The translations under genes and the position numbers were made by a program. Positions 33,560-42,353 of a stretch of 64,000 nt of DNA are shown here, piece by piece. The stretch is from an uncultured Geobacteraceae bacterium. GTDB lineage: Bacteria > Desulfobacterota > Desulfuromonadia > Geobacterales > Pseudopelobacteraceae. The stretch lies in assembly GCA_903901875.1 (NCBI GenBank), contig CAIUSO010000055.1:1-64000 (forward strand), read 5' to 3'. The notes under the pieces were generated by a model. The model was given only the letters and a program-made list of their open reading frames with translations. It was not told the origin of the DNA and searched no databases. The stretch's first letter is position 1, and every line of letters begins with the position of its first letter.

Positions 33560-34930
33560 ATGCTCAGATACGACAAAGGGACCACCGGTGAAATTGCCGA
33601 TGATTTTCCCATGGAATTTCCCATTAAACTGACCGTTAACGGCCGTTATCTGGCCACACTGGTGGCGTCACCCCATGAAATCCGCTTTCTCGTTGCCGGT
33701 TTTCTCCGCACCCAGGGGTTCGTCCGGCATATCAATGACTTTCTATCGTTTGGTGTCTGTGATGAGTCGGGGGAGGCCAGCATCCGGATTCGAGGAGAAC
33801 TGCCGGAACGATTGACACCCGTACTCACATCGGGATGCGGCACCGGTATCTCTTTTTCCTTCAACGCAGGAACTCCCCAACGGGCGGAGCGGAGCGTCCG
33901 TTTCACCCCGGAAGCAATTTTTACCATGATGCGGGAAATGGGACAGCTGTCGGAACGGTATGGACGCCATGGTGGTATCCATTCGGCGGCGGTCAGTGAC
34001 GGCACCACCATCCTGCTCCATGCCGAAGATCTGGGACGGCACAACACCATCGACCGCCTGGCCGGTCAGGCACTGTTCAACGACATCGACCTGAAGGATT
34101 CCCTGCTGCTGACCTCCGGCAGGGTATCGTCGGAAATGGCAACCAAGGCCGCGTCTCTGGGGGTAGCGTTAATCGCCTCCCGCACCTCCCCCACCGACCT
34201 TGCGGTTCGGATCTGCACCGAGCAGGGGATTGGCCTGGTCTCCTACGTCAGGGGGGAGAGTTTCCGCGTTGCCGCGTCTCCCGAGCGGCTGATCCTCTCC
34301 GGTCAGCGGCACATAGCCGGCGTGACAGCGGTTATTCTGGCCGGCGGGGCTTCAAGTCGCATGGGACAAAACAAGGCACTCATGGAGATTAACGGCGTGG
34401 CGATGATCGAAATCGTCTATCGGTCCGTTGCGGAACTGTTTGAGGATGTGCTGCTGGTGACCAATTTTCCGGAACAGTACGACTTCATCCCCTGCCGTAA
34501 AATAGTCGATATCTATCCGGCCATGGGTCCCTTGGGGGGAATCCATGCCGCCCTCTCCCACTGTTCCACCGACAGGGCTTTTGTCGTAGCCTGTGACATG
34601 CCGGAACTGGATAGACCGTTAATCCGGGAACTCTGCACCATTCGATGTAACGCGGACGTCGTGATACCGGAGACGCCGGGCGGCCTGGAACCGCTCCATG
34701 GGGTCTACGGAAAAAGTTGTCTTCCCAAGATGGAAAAAATGTTGCGGAGGGGGGAACGGCGCGTACTCTCATTTCTGGAAAGTGCAGAAGCGCGACTGGT
34801 GCCCCGGGGACGCATCGCCCGGACGAACCCGGACTTCTCCTCCTTTCTCAACATTAATACCCCGGAAGATTTCCAGCGGGTGGCGCACCACCCGCTCCCG
34901 CAGGCTCCCGAGCGGACCGTGACCCCATGA
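33560..34930 (+). CDS. FdhD-MobA fusion: formate dehydrogenase sulfurtransferase + Mo-cofactor guanylyltransferase
   Basis: 456 residues in two parts. Residues 1-250 are FdhD, which passes sulfur from IscS to Mo-bis-MGD for formate dehydrogenase: TSGCGTG (Cys93), RHGGIHSAA and EDLGRHNTIDRL are its landmarks. Where most FdhD proteins have a CX2C pair, only Cys93 is present, the second position being Gly. Residues 253-456 are MobA: VILAGGASSRMGQNK nucleotide-binding loop, GPLGGIHAAL and VACDMPEL. The two enzymes act in sequence on the same cofactor. The joining frame is continuous and clean. It overlaps moaA by four bases. Confidence 0.93.
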   Translation: MLRYDKGTTGEIADDFPMEFPIKLTVNGRYLATLVASPHEIRFLVAGFLRTQGFVRHINDFLSFGVCDESGEASIRIRGELPERLTPVLTSGCGTGISFSFNAGTPQRAERSVRFTPEAIFTMMREMGQLSERYGRHGGIHSAAVSDGTTILLHAEDLGRHNTIDRLAGQALFNDIDLKDSLLLTSGRVSSEMATKAASLGVALIASRTSPTDLAVRICTEQGIGLVSYVRGESFRVAASPERLILSGQRHIAGVTAVILAGGASSRMGQNKALMEINGVAMIEIVYRSVAELFEDVLLVTNFPEQYDFIPCRKIVDIYPAMGPLGGIHAALSHCSTDRAFVVACDMPELDRPLIRELCTIRCNADVVIPETPGGLEPLHGVYGKSCLPKMEKMLRRGERRVLSFLESAEARLVPRGRIARTNPDFSSFLNINTPEDFQRVAHHPLPQAPERTVTP

Positions 34931-35907
34931 AACTGACCGATTCCCATGGCAGAACGATTAATTACCTCCGCCTTTCGGTGACCGACCGCTGCAATATGCG
35001 CTGCTGCTACTGCATGCCGGCGGAGGGGGTCATGCTCAAGGAACATGACGCCATCCTCAGCTATGAAGAGCTGCTGCTGATCGCCGAAACAGCCATCGGA
35101 ATCGGTGTGGAAAAGGTCCGCATAACCGGAGGGGAACCGTTGGTTCGGGCCGGTATCGTACCTTTCCTGGAGCGATTGTCGGCAATTCCGGGGCTCAGGC
35201 ACCTTGCCCTGACCACCAACGGCCTGAAACTGGCGGAGATGGCGGAAGATCTTTACCGGGCCGGACTCCAGCGCCTCAACGTCAGCCTGGACTCCCTCAA
35301 TCCGGCAACCTTTGCCGACATAACCCGGGGAGGCGATCTTGCCAAAGTACTGGCAGGGCTCGATGCCGCCGAAGCGGCCGGCTTCCCGCCGCCAAAGCTT
35401 AACGTCGTCATCATGGCCGGAATCAACGATGGCGAAATTATCGACTTCGCCGAGATGACCCGCCGCCGGGGTAATTCTATCCGTTTCATCGAGTATATGC
35501 CGGTGGTGAAGGAAGAGGGGTGGCAACGTTATTCCGTCGCCGGAGACGATATTATCTCCCGCATTGCCGCCCGCTATCCACTGGAACCGCTTGACAAGGG
35601 GCCCTATGCCGGGCCGTCCCGTGACTTCCGCATTCCGGGGGCTGCAGGGAGCATCGGCATCATCACCGCCATTTCGGGGCATTTTTGCAGTGACTGTAAC
35701 CGGATCAGAGTCACCGCCACCGGCCAGGCCAAGGGGTGCCTCTTTTCCGACCAGCGGAGCGACCTGCTCCCCTCTCTCCGTCCTCCCAGCCGGCATAAGC
35801 TGGAGGCAGAGCTGCGGAAAATCATCTCCGGAAAGCCGGAGCGGCATGGGATCACCGGTGATACGTACCAGCATCAGAATTTCACCATGGCACAGATAGG
35901 GGGATAA
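34927..35907 (+). CDS. moaA: GTP 3',8-cyclase MoaA
   Basis: 326 residues, radical-SAM enzyme starting molybdopterin synthesis. N-terminal cluster motif CNMRCCYC (CX3CX2C), SAM-binding GGEPL, and the second cluster cysteines CSDCNRIR with a following CLFS. The chain ends in Gly-Gly, the terminal pair MoaA inserts into its active site. It starts in an ATGA overlap with the FdhD-MobA gene. Length is normal for the family. Confidence 0.96.
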   Translation: MKLTDSHGRTINYLRLSVTDRCNMRCCYCMPAEGVMLKEHDAILSYEELLLIAETAIGIGVEKVRITGGEPLVRAGIVPFLERLSAIPGLRHLALTTNGLKLAEMAEDLYRAGLQRLNVSLDSLNPATFADITRGGDLAKVLAGLDAAEAAGFPPPKLNVVIMAGINDGEIIDFAEMTRRRGNSIRFIEYMPVVKEEGWQRYSVAGDDIISRIAARYPLEPLDKGPYAGPSRDFRIPGAAGSIGIITAISGHFCSDCNRIRVTATGQAKGCLFSDQRSDLLPSLRPPSRHKLEAELRKIISGKPERHGITGDTYQHQNFTMAQIGG

Positions 35908-35913
35908 AAATCA

Positions 35914-36345
35914 ATGGGCATTGTCAAAGCGGTTTGCATCAGTGAGAACAAGGGGGAGCGGAAACGTCCGGTCCCTGCCGTGGAGCTTCGGGAACAGCAT
36001 GGCATCGTGGGTGACGCCCACGGGGGGGAGTGGCACCGCCAGATAAGCCTGCTGGCCTCGGAAAGCATCGACAAGATGCGGGCCCTGGGGCTGGATGTTG
36101 ATGCGGGGGATTTTGCCGAAAACATCACCACCACCGGCATAGATCTGGTTTCCCTACCGGTCGGCACCCGTCTGAAGGTCGGCCCGACGCTGCTGGAAGT
36201 GACCCAGATCGGCAAGGAATGTCACAACCGCTGTGCCATCTATGACCAGGCCGGCGACTGCGTGATGCCAAAGGAAGGAATCTTTGCCCGGGTCATTGGC
36301 GGCGGAGTTGTTACGCCCGGTGATGGGATAGAGGCACTCACCTGA
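35914..36345 (+). CDS. MOSC-domain protein
   Basis: 143 residues, a stand-alone MOSC domain: VGDAHGGEWHRQISLL, a glutamate-rich middle, and the conserved cysteine in TQIGKECHNRC (expected ligand of molybdenum or a sulfur-carrying residue). AGGGGGAT precedes the ATG, six bases after moaA, so it is the last gene of the Mo-cofactor operon. Role: likely sulfur transfer to, or carriage of, the molybdenum cofactor. Confidence 0.9.
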   Translation: MGIVKAVCISENKGERKRPVPAVELREQHGIVGDAHGGEWHRQISLLASESIDKMRALGLDVDAGDFAENITTTGIDLVSLPVGTRLKVGPTLLEVTQIGKECHNRCAIYDQAGDCVMPKEGIFARVIGGGVVTPGDGIEALT

Positions 36346-36435
36346 GCGTTTTTTCTTTGCCTCTCGTACCTGATTGCCTGTAGTATGTCAGGGTTATAAA
36401 AAATCACACTCACACTCACGGATACATGATCACCT

Positions 36436-38799
36436 ATGGCTACTACCGAAGAACCGAAAAAAGAAAAAATGACCAAAGAACTGCAGGGAATGGGACTGGC
36501 CTCCATCGGCACATTCATTCTGCTGGCCCTTCTCACCTATTCGACCACCGATGTTTCCTGGAATAGTTACTCAAACGAGGGGGGGATTCATAATCTGGGG
36601 GGGAGACTGGGGGCACAGATTGCCGATCTGTTCTTCAGCAGCTTCGGCCTTGCTTCCTATCTTTTCCCGGCGACCCTGCTCCACACGGCCTATACCCTGT
36701 TCCGCTTCAAGGAAATCCGCCTCCGCTCCTACAAACTGGGGGCCGCCTTCGGACTGCTCTTTTCCCTCTCCACCCTGCTGGCCTTCTTACGTGACAAGGC
36801 AACCATCTTTGGCCAGCAAATGGAGACCGGGGGAGCCGTCGGCGTGGTCATTTCACGACTGCTTAAAAACAGCGTGGGGGTTTCCGGTGCCATGTTGCTG
36901 CTGCTGCCGCTGCTGGCCGCATCGATCATGATTCTGGCACGTTTTTCCTTTGTACTGTTTGCCAGCTGGTGGTTAGAAAATTTCAAGAATAAATACGCCG
37001 CCTGGCAGGAGCGCCGTGCCCACGAACGCAAAGAACATGAGCGGGCCGTGGCAAAAGAGGAGGGTCTCCCCGCACCGCCAGCTGCCAAGGGACCGGTTAT
37101 CAAACAGCCGGCACCACCACCGCCCCCCCCCACCCCTCTCAAGAAAGAAAAGGAAAAAAAGAAGGAAGATGCCAAAACGGCAGCCATTCAGGAATCCTTT
37201 GAATTCATCAAGGCCGAAGGGGATTTCCACACCCCCTCCTTTTCACTGCTTGATACCCCTCCGGCCAACGAAAAAACCCTGGACCGGGAGTCACTGGCCA
37301 TGAACGCCCGGCTCCTGGAGAAAAAACTCAAGGATTATAACATTGATGGCGAAGTGGTTGAAATCTGCCCCGGTCCGGTCATCACCATGTACGAATTTTC
37401 ACCTGCTCCCGGCATCAAAATCAGCCGGATCGCCGGCTTGACCGATGACCTGACCATGGCACTGCAGGCCATGTCAATCCGCATCGTTGCACCGATCCCC
37501 GGCAAGGGGGTCGTCGGCATTGAAGTCCCCAACCGGGACCGGGACATGGTGTTCCTCCGGGAAATATTCAACTGCGAACATTTTTCACACAGCAGAATGA
37601 AGCTCCCCCTGGCACTCGGCAAAGATATCGCCGGCCTGCCGGTGGTCACCGACCTGGCCAAGGCACCCCATCTGCTGGTGGCCGGTTCCACCGGCTCCGG
37701 TAAATCTGTCTCCATCAATACCATGATTCTGTCACTCCTCTACACCTCCACACCGAAGGATGTGCGCATGATCATGGTTGACCCGAAAATGCTCGAATTT
37801 TCCATGTATGAGGGGATTCCCCACCTGCTGCTGCCGGTGGTGACCGAACCGAAGAAGGCCTCGCTGGCCCTGAAATGGGCGGTAAACGAGATGGAACGGC
37901 GCTACACCCTGCTCTCGGACAAGGGGGTCCGTAACATCGAGTCATACAATAAAAAACTGGCGGGGGAACTTTTGGAACAGGAGGAGCTGGCATCCCTGTC
38001 CGAAGCGGAAATACTCGATGAGCTGGAAGAGGTGGAAGAGATCATCGAAGAGGGGGAAGAGGAAGAGGTCGATCAGCTCCCGTTCCTCGTGGATGATGGC
38101 GATATGCTGATGCATAGCCACCTCCCCTACATCGTGGTTATCGTCGACGAGCTTGCGGACCTGATGATGGTCGCCGGCCGGGAGGTGGAGGAGCATATCG
38201 CCCGCCTGGCCCAGAAGGCCCGTGCCTCGGGCATCCACCTGATCCTTGCCACCCAGCGCCCGTCGGTTGACGTCATCACCGGCCTGATCAAAGCCAACCT
38301 GCCGTCACGTATCTCCTTCCAGGTGACCTCAAAGGTCGATTCCCGGACCATCCTGGATTGCAACGGTGCCGAGAGTCTCCTCGGAGCCGGTGATATGCTT
38401 TACATGCCCCCCGGCACCTCCCGCCTCCAGCGTATCCATGGTGCCTTTGTTTCCGACGCCGAAGTACAGCGGGTCGTTGACTTTCTCAAAAAACAGGGGA
38501 AACCGGTCTACGAAAAGTCGATCATGGAGATGAAGGATACGGACGACAAGAGCGGCTCGGGAAATGATGAGGAGCAGGATGAGCGGTGGGAAGATGCCCT
38601 CCGTCTGGTGGCTGAGACCAAACAGGCAAGTATTTCCATGGTCCAGCGCCGCCTGCGCATCGGCTATAACCGGGCCGCCCGTATCGTGGAGATGATGGAA
38701 AGCGAAGGAATGATCGCCCCCAGTGACGGCACCAGCAAACCACGGGAGATCAAACTGGAGCTGATCAACGCCTATCTTAATTCCCAATTCACCCGATAG
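36436..38799 (+). CDS. ftsK: DNA translocase FtsK/SpoIIIE
   Basis: 787 residues. Four transmembrane helices near residues 20-180 anchor it at the septum; a proline/lysine-rich linker (about 200-260) is followed by the alpha/beta motor with Walker A GSTGSGKS near residue 418, Walker B VIVDELADLM and the RecA-like C-terminal half ending at MPPGTSRLQRIHGAF. From about 725 is the gamma winged-helix domain (ISMVQRRLRIGYNRAARIVEMM) that reads KOPS sites. A strongly acidic loop at about 514-550 (DELEEVEEIIEEGEEEE) sits in a variable motor loop. No clear ribosome site is visible. Moves chromosome ends to the XerCD/dif site. Confidence 0.95.
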   Translation: MATTEEPKKEKMTKELQGMGLASIGTFILLALLTYSTTDVSWNSYSNEGGIHNLGGRLGAQIADLFFSSFGLASYLFPATLLHTAYTLFRFKEIRLRSYKLGAAFGLLFSLSTLLAFLRDKATIFGQQMETGGAVGVVISRLLKNSVGVSGAMLLLLPLLAASIMILARFSFVLFASWWLENFKNKYAAWQERRAHERKEHERAVAKEEGLPAPPAAKGPVIKQPAPPPPPPTPLKKEKEKKKEDAKTAAIQESFEFIKAEGDFHTPSFSLLDTPPANEKTLDRESLAMNARLLEKKLKDYNIDGEVVEICPGPVITMYEFSPAPGIKISRIAGLTDDLTMALQAMSIRIVAPIPGKGVVGIEVPNRDRDMVFLREIFNCEHFSHSRMKLPLALGKDIAGLPVVTDLAKAPHLLVAGSTGSGKSVSINTMILSLLYTSTPKDVRMIMVDPKMLEFSMYEGIPHLLLPVVTEPKKASLALKWAVNEMERRYTLLSDKGVRNIESYNKKLAGELLEQEELASLSEAEILDELEEVEEIIEEGEEEEVDQLPFLVDDGDMLMHSHLPYIVVIVDELADLMMVAGREVEEHIARLAQKARASGIHLILATQRPSVDVITGLIKANLPSRISFQVTSKVDSRTILDCNGAESLLGAGDMLYMPPGTSRLQRIHGAFVSDAEVQRVVDFLKKQGKPVYEKSIMEMKDTDDKSGSGNDEEQDERWEDALRLVAETKQASISMVQRRLRIGYNRAARIVEMMESEGMIAPSDGTSKPREIKLELINAYLNSQFTR

Positions 38800-38828
38800 T
38801 TGAAAGCACATAAAAAGCGAGGGTTTCC

Positions 38829-39602
38829 ATGACCATCCACGCCGCTGCAATCCAATTTAACGTAAAACAGGGGGATGTAGACGCCAACCTGGCCCATGTC
38901 AGGGAGGGACTTATCCGCGTAGCCGGCCGGGGTGTTCAGCTGGCCGTCCTGCCGGAAATGTGGTCAAGCGGATTTTCCTACCGGAATCTCAACGAACTGG
39001 CCCTGAGAAGTGAAGCCATCATCGAAGAGCTGCGGGAGCTTTCGGCCCGCCTGAAACTGGTGATTGTGGGGAGTATGCCGGAGCCGAACGGTGACAAGGT
39101 ATTCAACAGCATCACGGTGATTGATAACGGCACCCTTGCCGGCGTCTACCGCAAGCTGCACCTCTTCTCCCTGCTGGGTGAAGACAAGGCCTTTTCCGGT
39201 GGCGATTCCTGGCTGGTGGCCCAGACCTCCCTCGGCAAGATTGGCGTCATCATCTGCTACGACCTCCGTTTTCCCGAGCTGTCACGACGCCTTGCCATCG
39301 AAGGCGCAGAAATAATCTGCGTGCCGGCCCAGTGGCCCAAGCCGCGCCAGGAACACTGGCGCACCCTGCTCAGGGCACGGGCCATCGAAAACCAACTGTA
39401 CGTGATCTCCTGCAACGCCTGCGGCAATATCGGCAAGCTGGATTTTTTCGGCATGAGCATGATCATTGATCCGAAGGGGGAACTTCTTGCAGAGGCGGGG
39501 GAGGAGGAGACTGAAATAAGTGCCCTTCTGGACAGGCAGTTGATGGCTGACTGGCGAGCACAGATCCCCTGTTTTAAGGATCGGAGACCGGAGCTGTATT
39601 AA
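38829..39602 (+). CDS. Nitrilase-superfamily amidase (omega-amidase/YafV-like)
   Basis: 257 residues. The catalytic triad is visible: Glu43 (LPEMW), Lys109 (YRKLHLF) and Cys143 (IICYDLRFPE). These motifs resemble the Nit2/YafV branch of carbon-nitrogen hydrolases, which deaminate alpha-ketoglutaramate and similar metabolites; substrate assignment is from the branch pattern only. Cytoplasmic, no signal peptide. GCGAGGG lies before the ATG, 29 bases after ftsK. Confidence 0.88.
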   Translation: MTIHAAAIQFNVKQGDVDANLAHVREGLIRVAGRGVQLAVLPEMWSSGFSYRNLNELALRSEAIIEELRELSARLKLVIVGSMPEPNGDKVFNSITVIDNGTLAGVYRKLHLFSLLGEDKAFSGGDSWLVAQTSLGKIGVIICYDLRFPELSRRLAIEGAEIICVPAQWPKPRQEHWRTLLRARAIENQLYVISCNACGNIGKLDFFGMSMIIDPKGELLAEAGEEETEISALLDRQLMADWRAQIPCFKDRRPELY

Positions 39603-39681
39603 TTCTGCGTTGCAACCACGTTGACATTTAAAACTTTGGTGTAGACTCTACGCCCCGATTGGGCGAACAGCAAAAGTCGGC

Positions 39682-39695
39682 CGTATGGCCATACG
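39682..39695. repeat. CGTATGGCCATACG palindrome in a short intergenic repeat
   Basis: A perfect 14-base palindrome inside a stretch (about 39651-39707) reading GGGCGAACAGCAAAAGTC before it and CCCCTACGAG after it. Sequences of this kind (GTAGGGGCGTATGGCCATACGCC) recur between genes in many Gram-negative genomes. It lies in the gap between two convergent genes. Confidence 0.6.
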
Positions 39696-39749
39696 CCCCT
39701 ACGAGTGGTGTCATCTTGATAACATCACGGAATAAAACATTTTTTACTC

Positions 39750-40649
39750 TCAAACAGCTAATTTCCGCAACAGCTCCGGTTCATGCAGCGCATCACGCAG
39801 TGTGCTCCGGAGTGCCTCGACCTCCCCAAGCCCCTCTTGTTTCGACATGAACCCGCTTTTCATCCGCATGCGCAGCTGTTTCCGCACACCGTCCACCGCG
39901 GCCAGGGCCTTTTCTCCCGTGGGATCAACCAGCAGATAGCGGGAATGTTCGGGATACCGCAGCACGTCAAAGACAGCACCCCTGGCCAGTTCCAGATATT
40001 CGTCCCGATCAGCCGGGGCAAGTTGGTAACGGGACCTGCTGGAGAGTGCCTGCACAATCAGTTGCAAATGTTCCAGTCGGGACAGCAGCATGATCGAATT
40101 AAAGATCCGCTTATTGGTTCCAAAGGAAAACAGAGTGGTGGACAATACCGAACGGAGCAGCTGATCGTTGGCACGCTGATCAGTTCGGCATACCGCGCGG
40201 GCCAGTTCCCAGGTATCCTTCTCGACAAACGCTTCAAAGCGCATTTCCCAATAGGCATGTTTCATGGTAATCGTGGCAAAGGAGCGGATAATCTTGTAGG
40301 GAACGTAATAATTGTGGGCCACCGTATCGGCGGCAAGGTGGCACAGATACCCATAGGCGCAGGCCCGCTGACGATTGGTTCGGGCCTCGTCAAGCAACGT
40401 CCGGCCGATTCCCCAGCGATGGCAATGAAGCAGGTAATGGGTATATTTTTTCCCCACCGTAATGTCCGGGGCGATACAACCATAGAGAAAATCAAAGGGA
40501 TAGGCGGAGATGAGTTCAGCCACGGCGGGGGCGATTATCCCCGGATTAGCCAGTACCTGGGCACCAAGCTGGAGGTGGATGCCCCCACCCCAGGCAAAGG
40601 CTTCCGTGGGAAGCAGGAGGGCAATAAGGGAACAGATCAGAAGAAGCAT
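39750..40649 (-). CDS. Zinc-dependent phospholipase C family protein
   Basis: 299 residues. A signal peptide ends in EAFA; cleavage would leave Trp as the first mature residue (WGGGIH), the N-terminal Trp that ligates zinc in Bacillus cereus PLC and clostridial alpha-toxin. Further likely ligands are the histidine in LLHCHRWG and the CHLAADTVAHNY segment (H-x3-D-x3-H). The central PF00882-type core spans about residues 20-190; the rest is helical and unassigned. No adjacent partner. Exported hydrolase of phospholipids or another substrate; activity unproven. Convergent with the amidase gene. Confidence 0.82.
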   Translation of the reverse strand: MLLLICSLIALLLPTEAFAWGGGIHLQLGAQVLANPGIIAPAVAELISAYPFDFLYGCIAPDITVGKKYTHYLLHCHRWGIGRTLLDEARTNRQRACAYGYLCHLAADTVAHNYYVPYKIIRSFATITMKHAYWEMRFEAFVEKDTWELARAVCRTDQRANDQLLRSVLSTTLFSFGTNKRIFNSIMLLSRLEHLQLIVQALSSRSRYQLAPADRDEYLELARGAVFDVLRYPEHSRYLLVDPTGEKALAAVDGVRKQLRMRMKSGFMSKQEGLGEVEALRSTLRDALHEPELLRKLAV

Positions 40650-40756
40650 AGAATTCTTTCGTTTTGACAGCTCTGGGAGTTACTGATAGATTACCAGGAG
40701 ATGGTACGCCATTTTCTGTAAAATAGCTTACTTAATTTGACCCGAGGAGCCCAGCC

Positions 40757-41527
40757 GTGAATGTCCAATCCCCGTTATACGCATCCCTCACCGCCTATCT
40801 GGAGGATCTCCAGGAAAGCGGCATTGACGGCATTCCCACCGAACTCAGGACAGCGACAGCACCAGAAGTAGTGCCCCCCTCCCCTCCGGTTGCCGTCACG
40901 GAGCAGATGGCACCCCCTCCCGTGGAGGAGACGGCCGAGCTCCACGAAACGCTGGAACAGATCAGGAAGAGTCTGGGGGCCTGCCAGCGGTGCAAACTGG
41001 GAGCAACCAGGAAGAATCTGGTGTTCGGTGTCGGTACCCCCCGGGCACGACTGGTATTTGTCGGTGAAGGGCCGGGTGCCGATGAGGACAGTCAGGGGGA
41101 GCCATTCGTCGGTGATGCCGGCAAGATGCTGAACCGTATTATCGCCGCCATGGAGTTAAGGCGGGAGGATGTATATATCTGCAACGTGGTGAAATGCCGC
41201 CCCCCCCAGAATCGCCCCCCCGAGAGCGATGAGGTGCTGACCTGCTCACCATTCCTGCTCCGGCAGCTCCGTTCCATCAAACCGGAGGTGGTGGTGGCCC
41301 TCGGCACGTCGGCCACCCAGGCCCTGTTACAGACCAAGGTAGCGATCTCGAAAATGCGGGGGAAGTTTCACGATTTCAACGGCATACCACTGATGCCGAC
41401 CTATCATCCCTCGTACCTGCTCCGTACCGGCGGTAATTCCGATTCTTTCTGGAGTGTGTGGGACGACATGACCCAGGTGTTGCAGCTGCTCAACCTGCCG
41501 GTGCCGAACAAGAGCAGGAAGAAATAG
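40757..41527 (+). CDS. Family-4 uracil-DNA glycosylase
   Basis: 256 residues. After a proline-rich N-terminal tail (about 1-75) comes the Fe-S-containing UDG fold: CQRCKLG (first cluster cysteines), GEGPGADEDSQGEPFVG catalytic loop, CNVVKCRPPQNRPP and MPTYHPSYLL near the C-terminus. These match the thermophile-type UDG (UDGa) that removes uracil from DNA. GAGGAG sits eleven bases before the ATG. Transcribed alone, divergent from the phospholipase gene. Confidence 0.93.
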   Translation: MNVQSPLYASLTAYLEDLQESGIDGIPTELRTATAPEVVPPSPPVAVTEQMAPPPVEETAELHETLEQIRKSLGACQRCKLGATRKNLVFGVGTPRARLVFVGEGPGADEDSQGEPFVGDAGKMLNRIIAAMELRREDVYICNVVKCRPPQNRPPESDEVLTCSPFLLRQLRSIKPEVVVALGTSATQALLQTKVAISKMRGKFHDFNGIPLMPTYHPSYLLRTGGNSDSFWSVWDDMTQVLQLLNLPVPNKSRKK

Positions 41528-41582
41528 GTTACTGTTCCGGGGCAGCGTTGTCAGTTAGTTTTTTGCATGGGGCCACGGTTCG

Positions 41583-41680
41583 CCCTCATCCGCCCTGACG
41601 GGCACCTTCTCCCAGAGGGAGAAGGAAAAAAACGCAACCCTTCTCCCCCCGGGAGAAGGTGGCCGAAGGCCGGATGAGGG
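41583..41680. repeat. nested inverted repeat CCCTCATCCG...CGGATGAGGG
   Basis: Outer arms CCCTCATCCG and CGGATGAGGG and inner arms CACCTTCTCCC and GGGAGAAGGTG pair across the whole 98 bases, and an extra GGGAGAAGG..CCTTCTCCC pair lies in the middle. A repeat of this type is widespread between genes of Proteobacteria. It sits between the convergent UDG and thioesterase genes and may act as a bidirectional terminator. Confidence 0.75.
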
Positions 41681-41711
41681 GATAAGGCAGAGTTTTCCCC
41701 CGTGCTCTTTT

Positions 41712-42134
41712 CTAATCGGACAACACTGAGTCCGGGGTTACAATTATATCCTTTTTCCGGTAGACCATTCCCTGGAACAGTGCCACCACATCCCCGGCAT
41801 CGTCGGTCACCGTCACCCCGTAGGAGGCCAGTCGGGTAGCGCAGGACTGCTCCTTTGCCTCGGCATACAGGGTACCCTTTACCGCCGCCTTGACAAAGTT
41901 CACACTGGTGGAAATTCCCATGGCAAGGGTTCCGTGGGAGTTGGAGGCCACCGCAAAGGCAAAATCAGCCAGGGTAAAAATGGCACCCCCATGGACCGTT
42001 TTGGCCCCGTTATAGTGGTACGGTTCGATCTTCATGGACACCTTTGCCCACCCTTCCCCCACTTCATCCAGCACAATGCCGGCATGGCGGGCGAACAGGT
42101 CGTGGGTTGAGAAGAACTGCTGAATATCTTTCAT
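41712..42134 (-). CDS. PaaI-type hotdog thioesterase
   Basis: 140 residues, hotdog fold: VHGGAIFTLADFAFAVA carries the central helix with the family's Asp, and HYNGAKTVHGG the preceding loop. Members hydrolyse acyl-CoA (phenylacetyl-CoA, others) in the cytoplasm. Length is usual. It is a single gene; the promoter must lie in the 42135-42353 gap shared with the diguanylate cyclase. Confidence 0.9.
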   Translation of the reverse strand: MKDIQQFFSTHDLFARHAGIVLDEVGEGWAKVSMKIEPYHYNGAKTVHGGAIFTLADFAFAVASNSHGTLAMGISTSVNFVKAAVKGTLYAEAKEQSCATRLASYGVTVTDDAGDVVALFQGMVYRKKDIIVTPDSVLSD

Positions 42135-42311
42135 GGTCGCTCCGGGTATGACGTTAATGTATCAAAAGGATACTTGATTTCGTCAACTTGCTTTCTCGTT
42201 TCTTTTGACATAAAAACGAGAAGTTGTCGAGAGTGGAGAGCTCCCACGTACTTCCCTGGCCGTCTCAAGGTTCGGTTTTTCACTATCCGTACTTTTCAAC
42301 CCGGAGATTTA

Positions 42312-42320
42312 TGATATAGT
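42312..42320 (+). promoter_or_regulatory. extended -10 promoter for the diguanylate cyclase
   Basis: TGATATAGT: TG, one base, TATAGT at 42315-42320, an extended -10 element, 34 bases before the ATG. No good -35 is seen at 17 bases, which is common for this promoter class. Confidence 0.45.
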
Positions 42321-42353
42321 GGGCCTTCACTATTGTTATTCATTGGAGGCTCT

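Noticed and set aside
34705-35874. 389-codon minus-strand frame opposite moaA
   Set aside because: Antisense shadow of a high-GC gene whose plus strand carries both MoaA cluster motifs.
39783-40667. 294-codon plus-strand frame opposite the phospholipase gene
   Set aside because: The minus strand has a signal peptide and zinc-ligand motifs; the plus frame has neither.
41583-41680. Possible CRISPR-like repeat
   Set aside because: It is a single nested inverted repeat without regular spacers.
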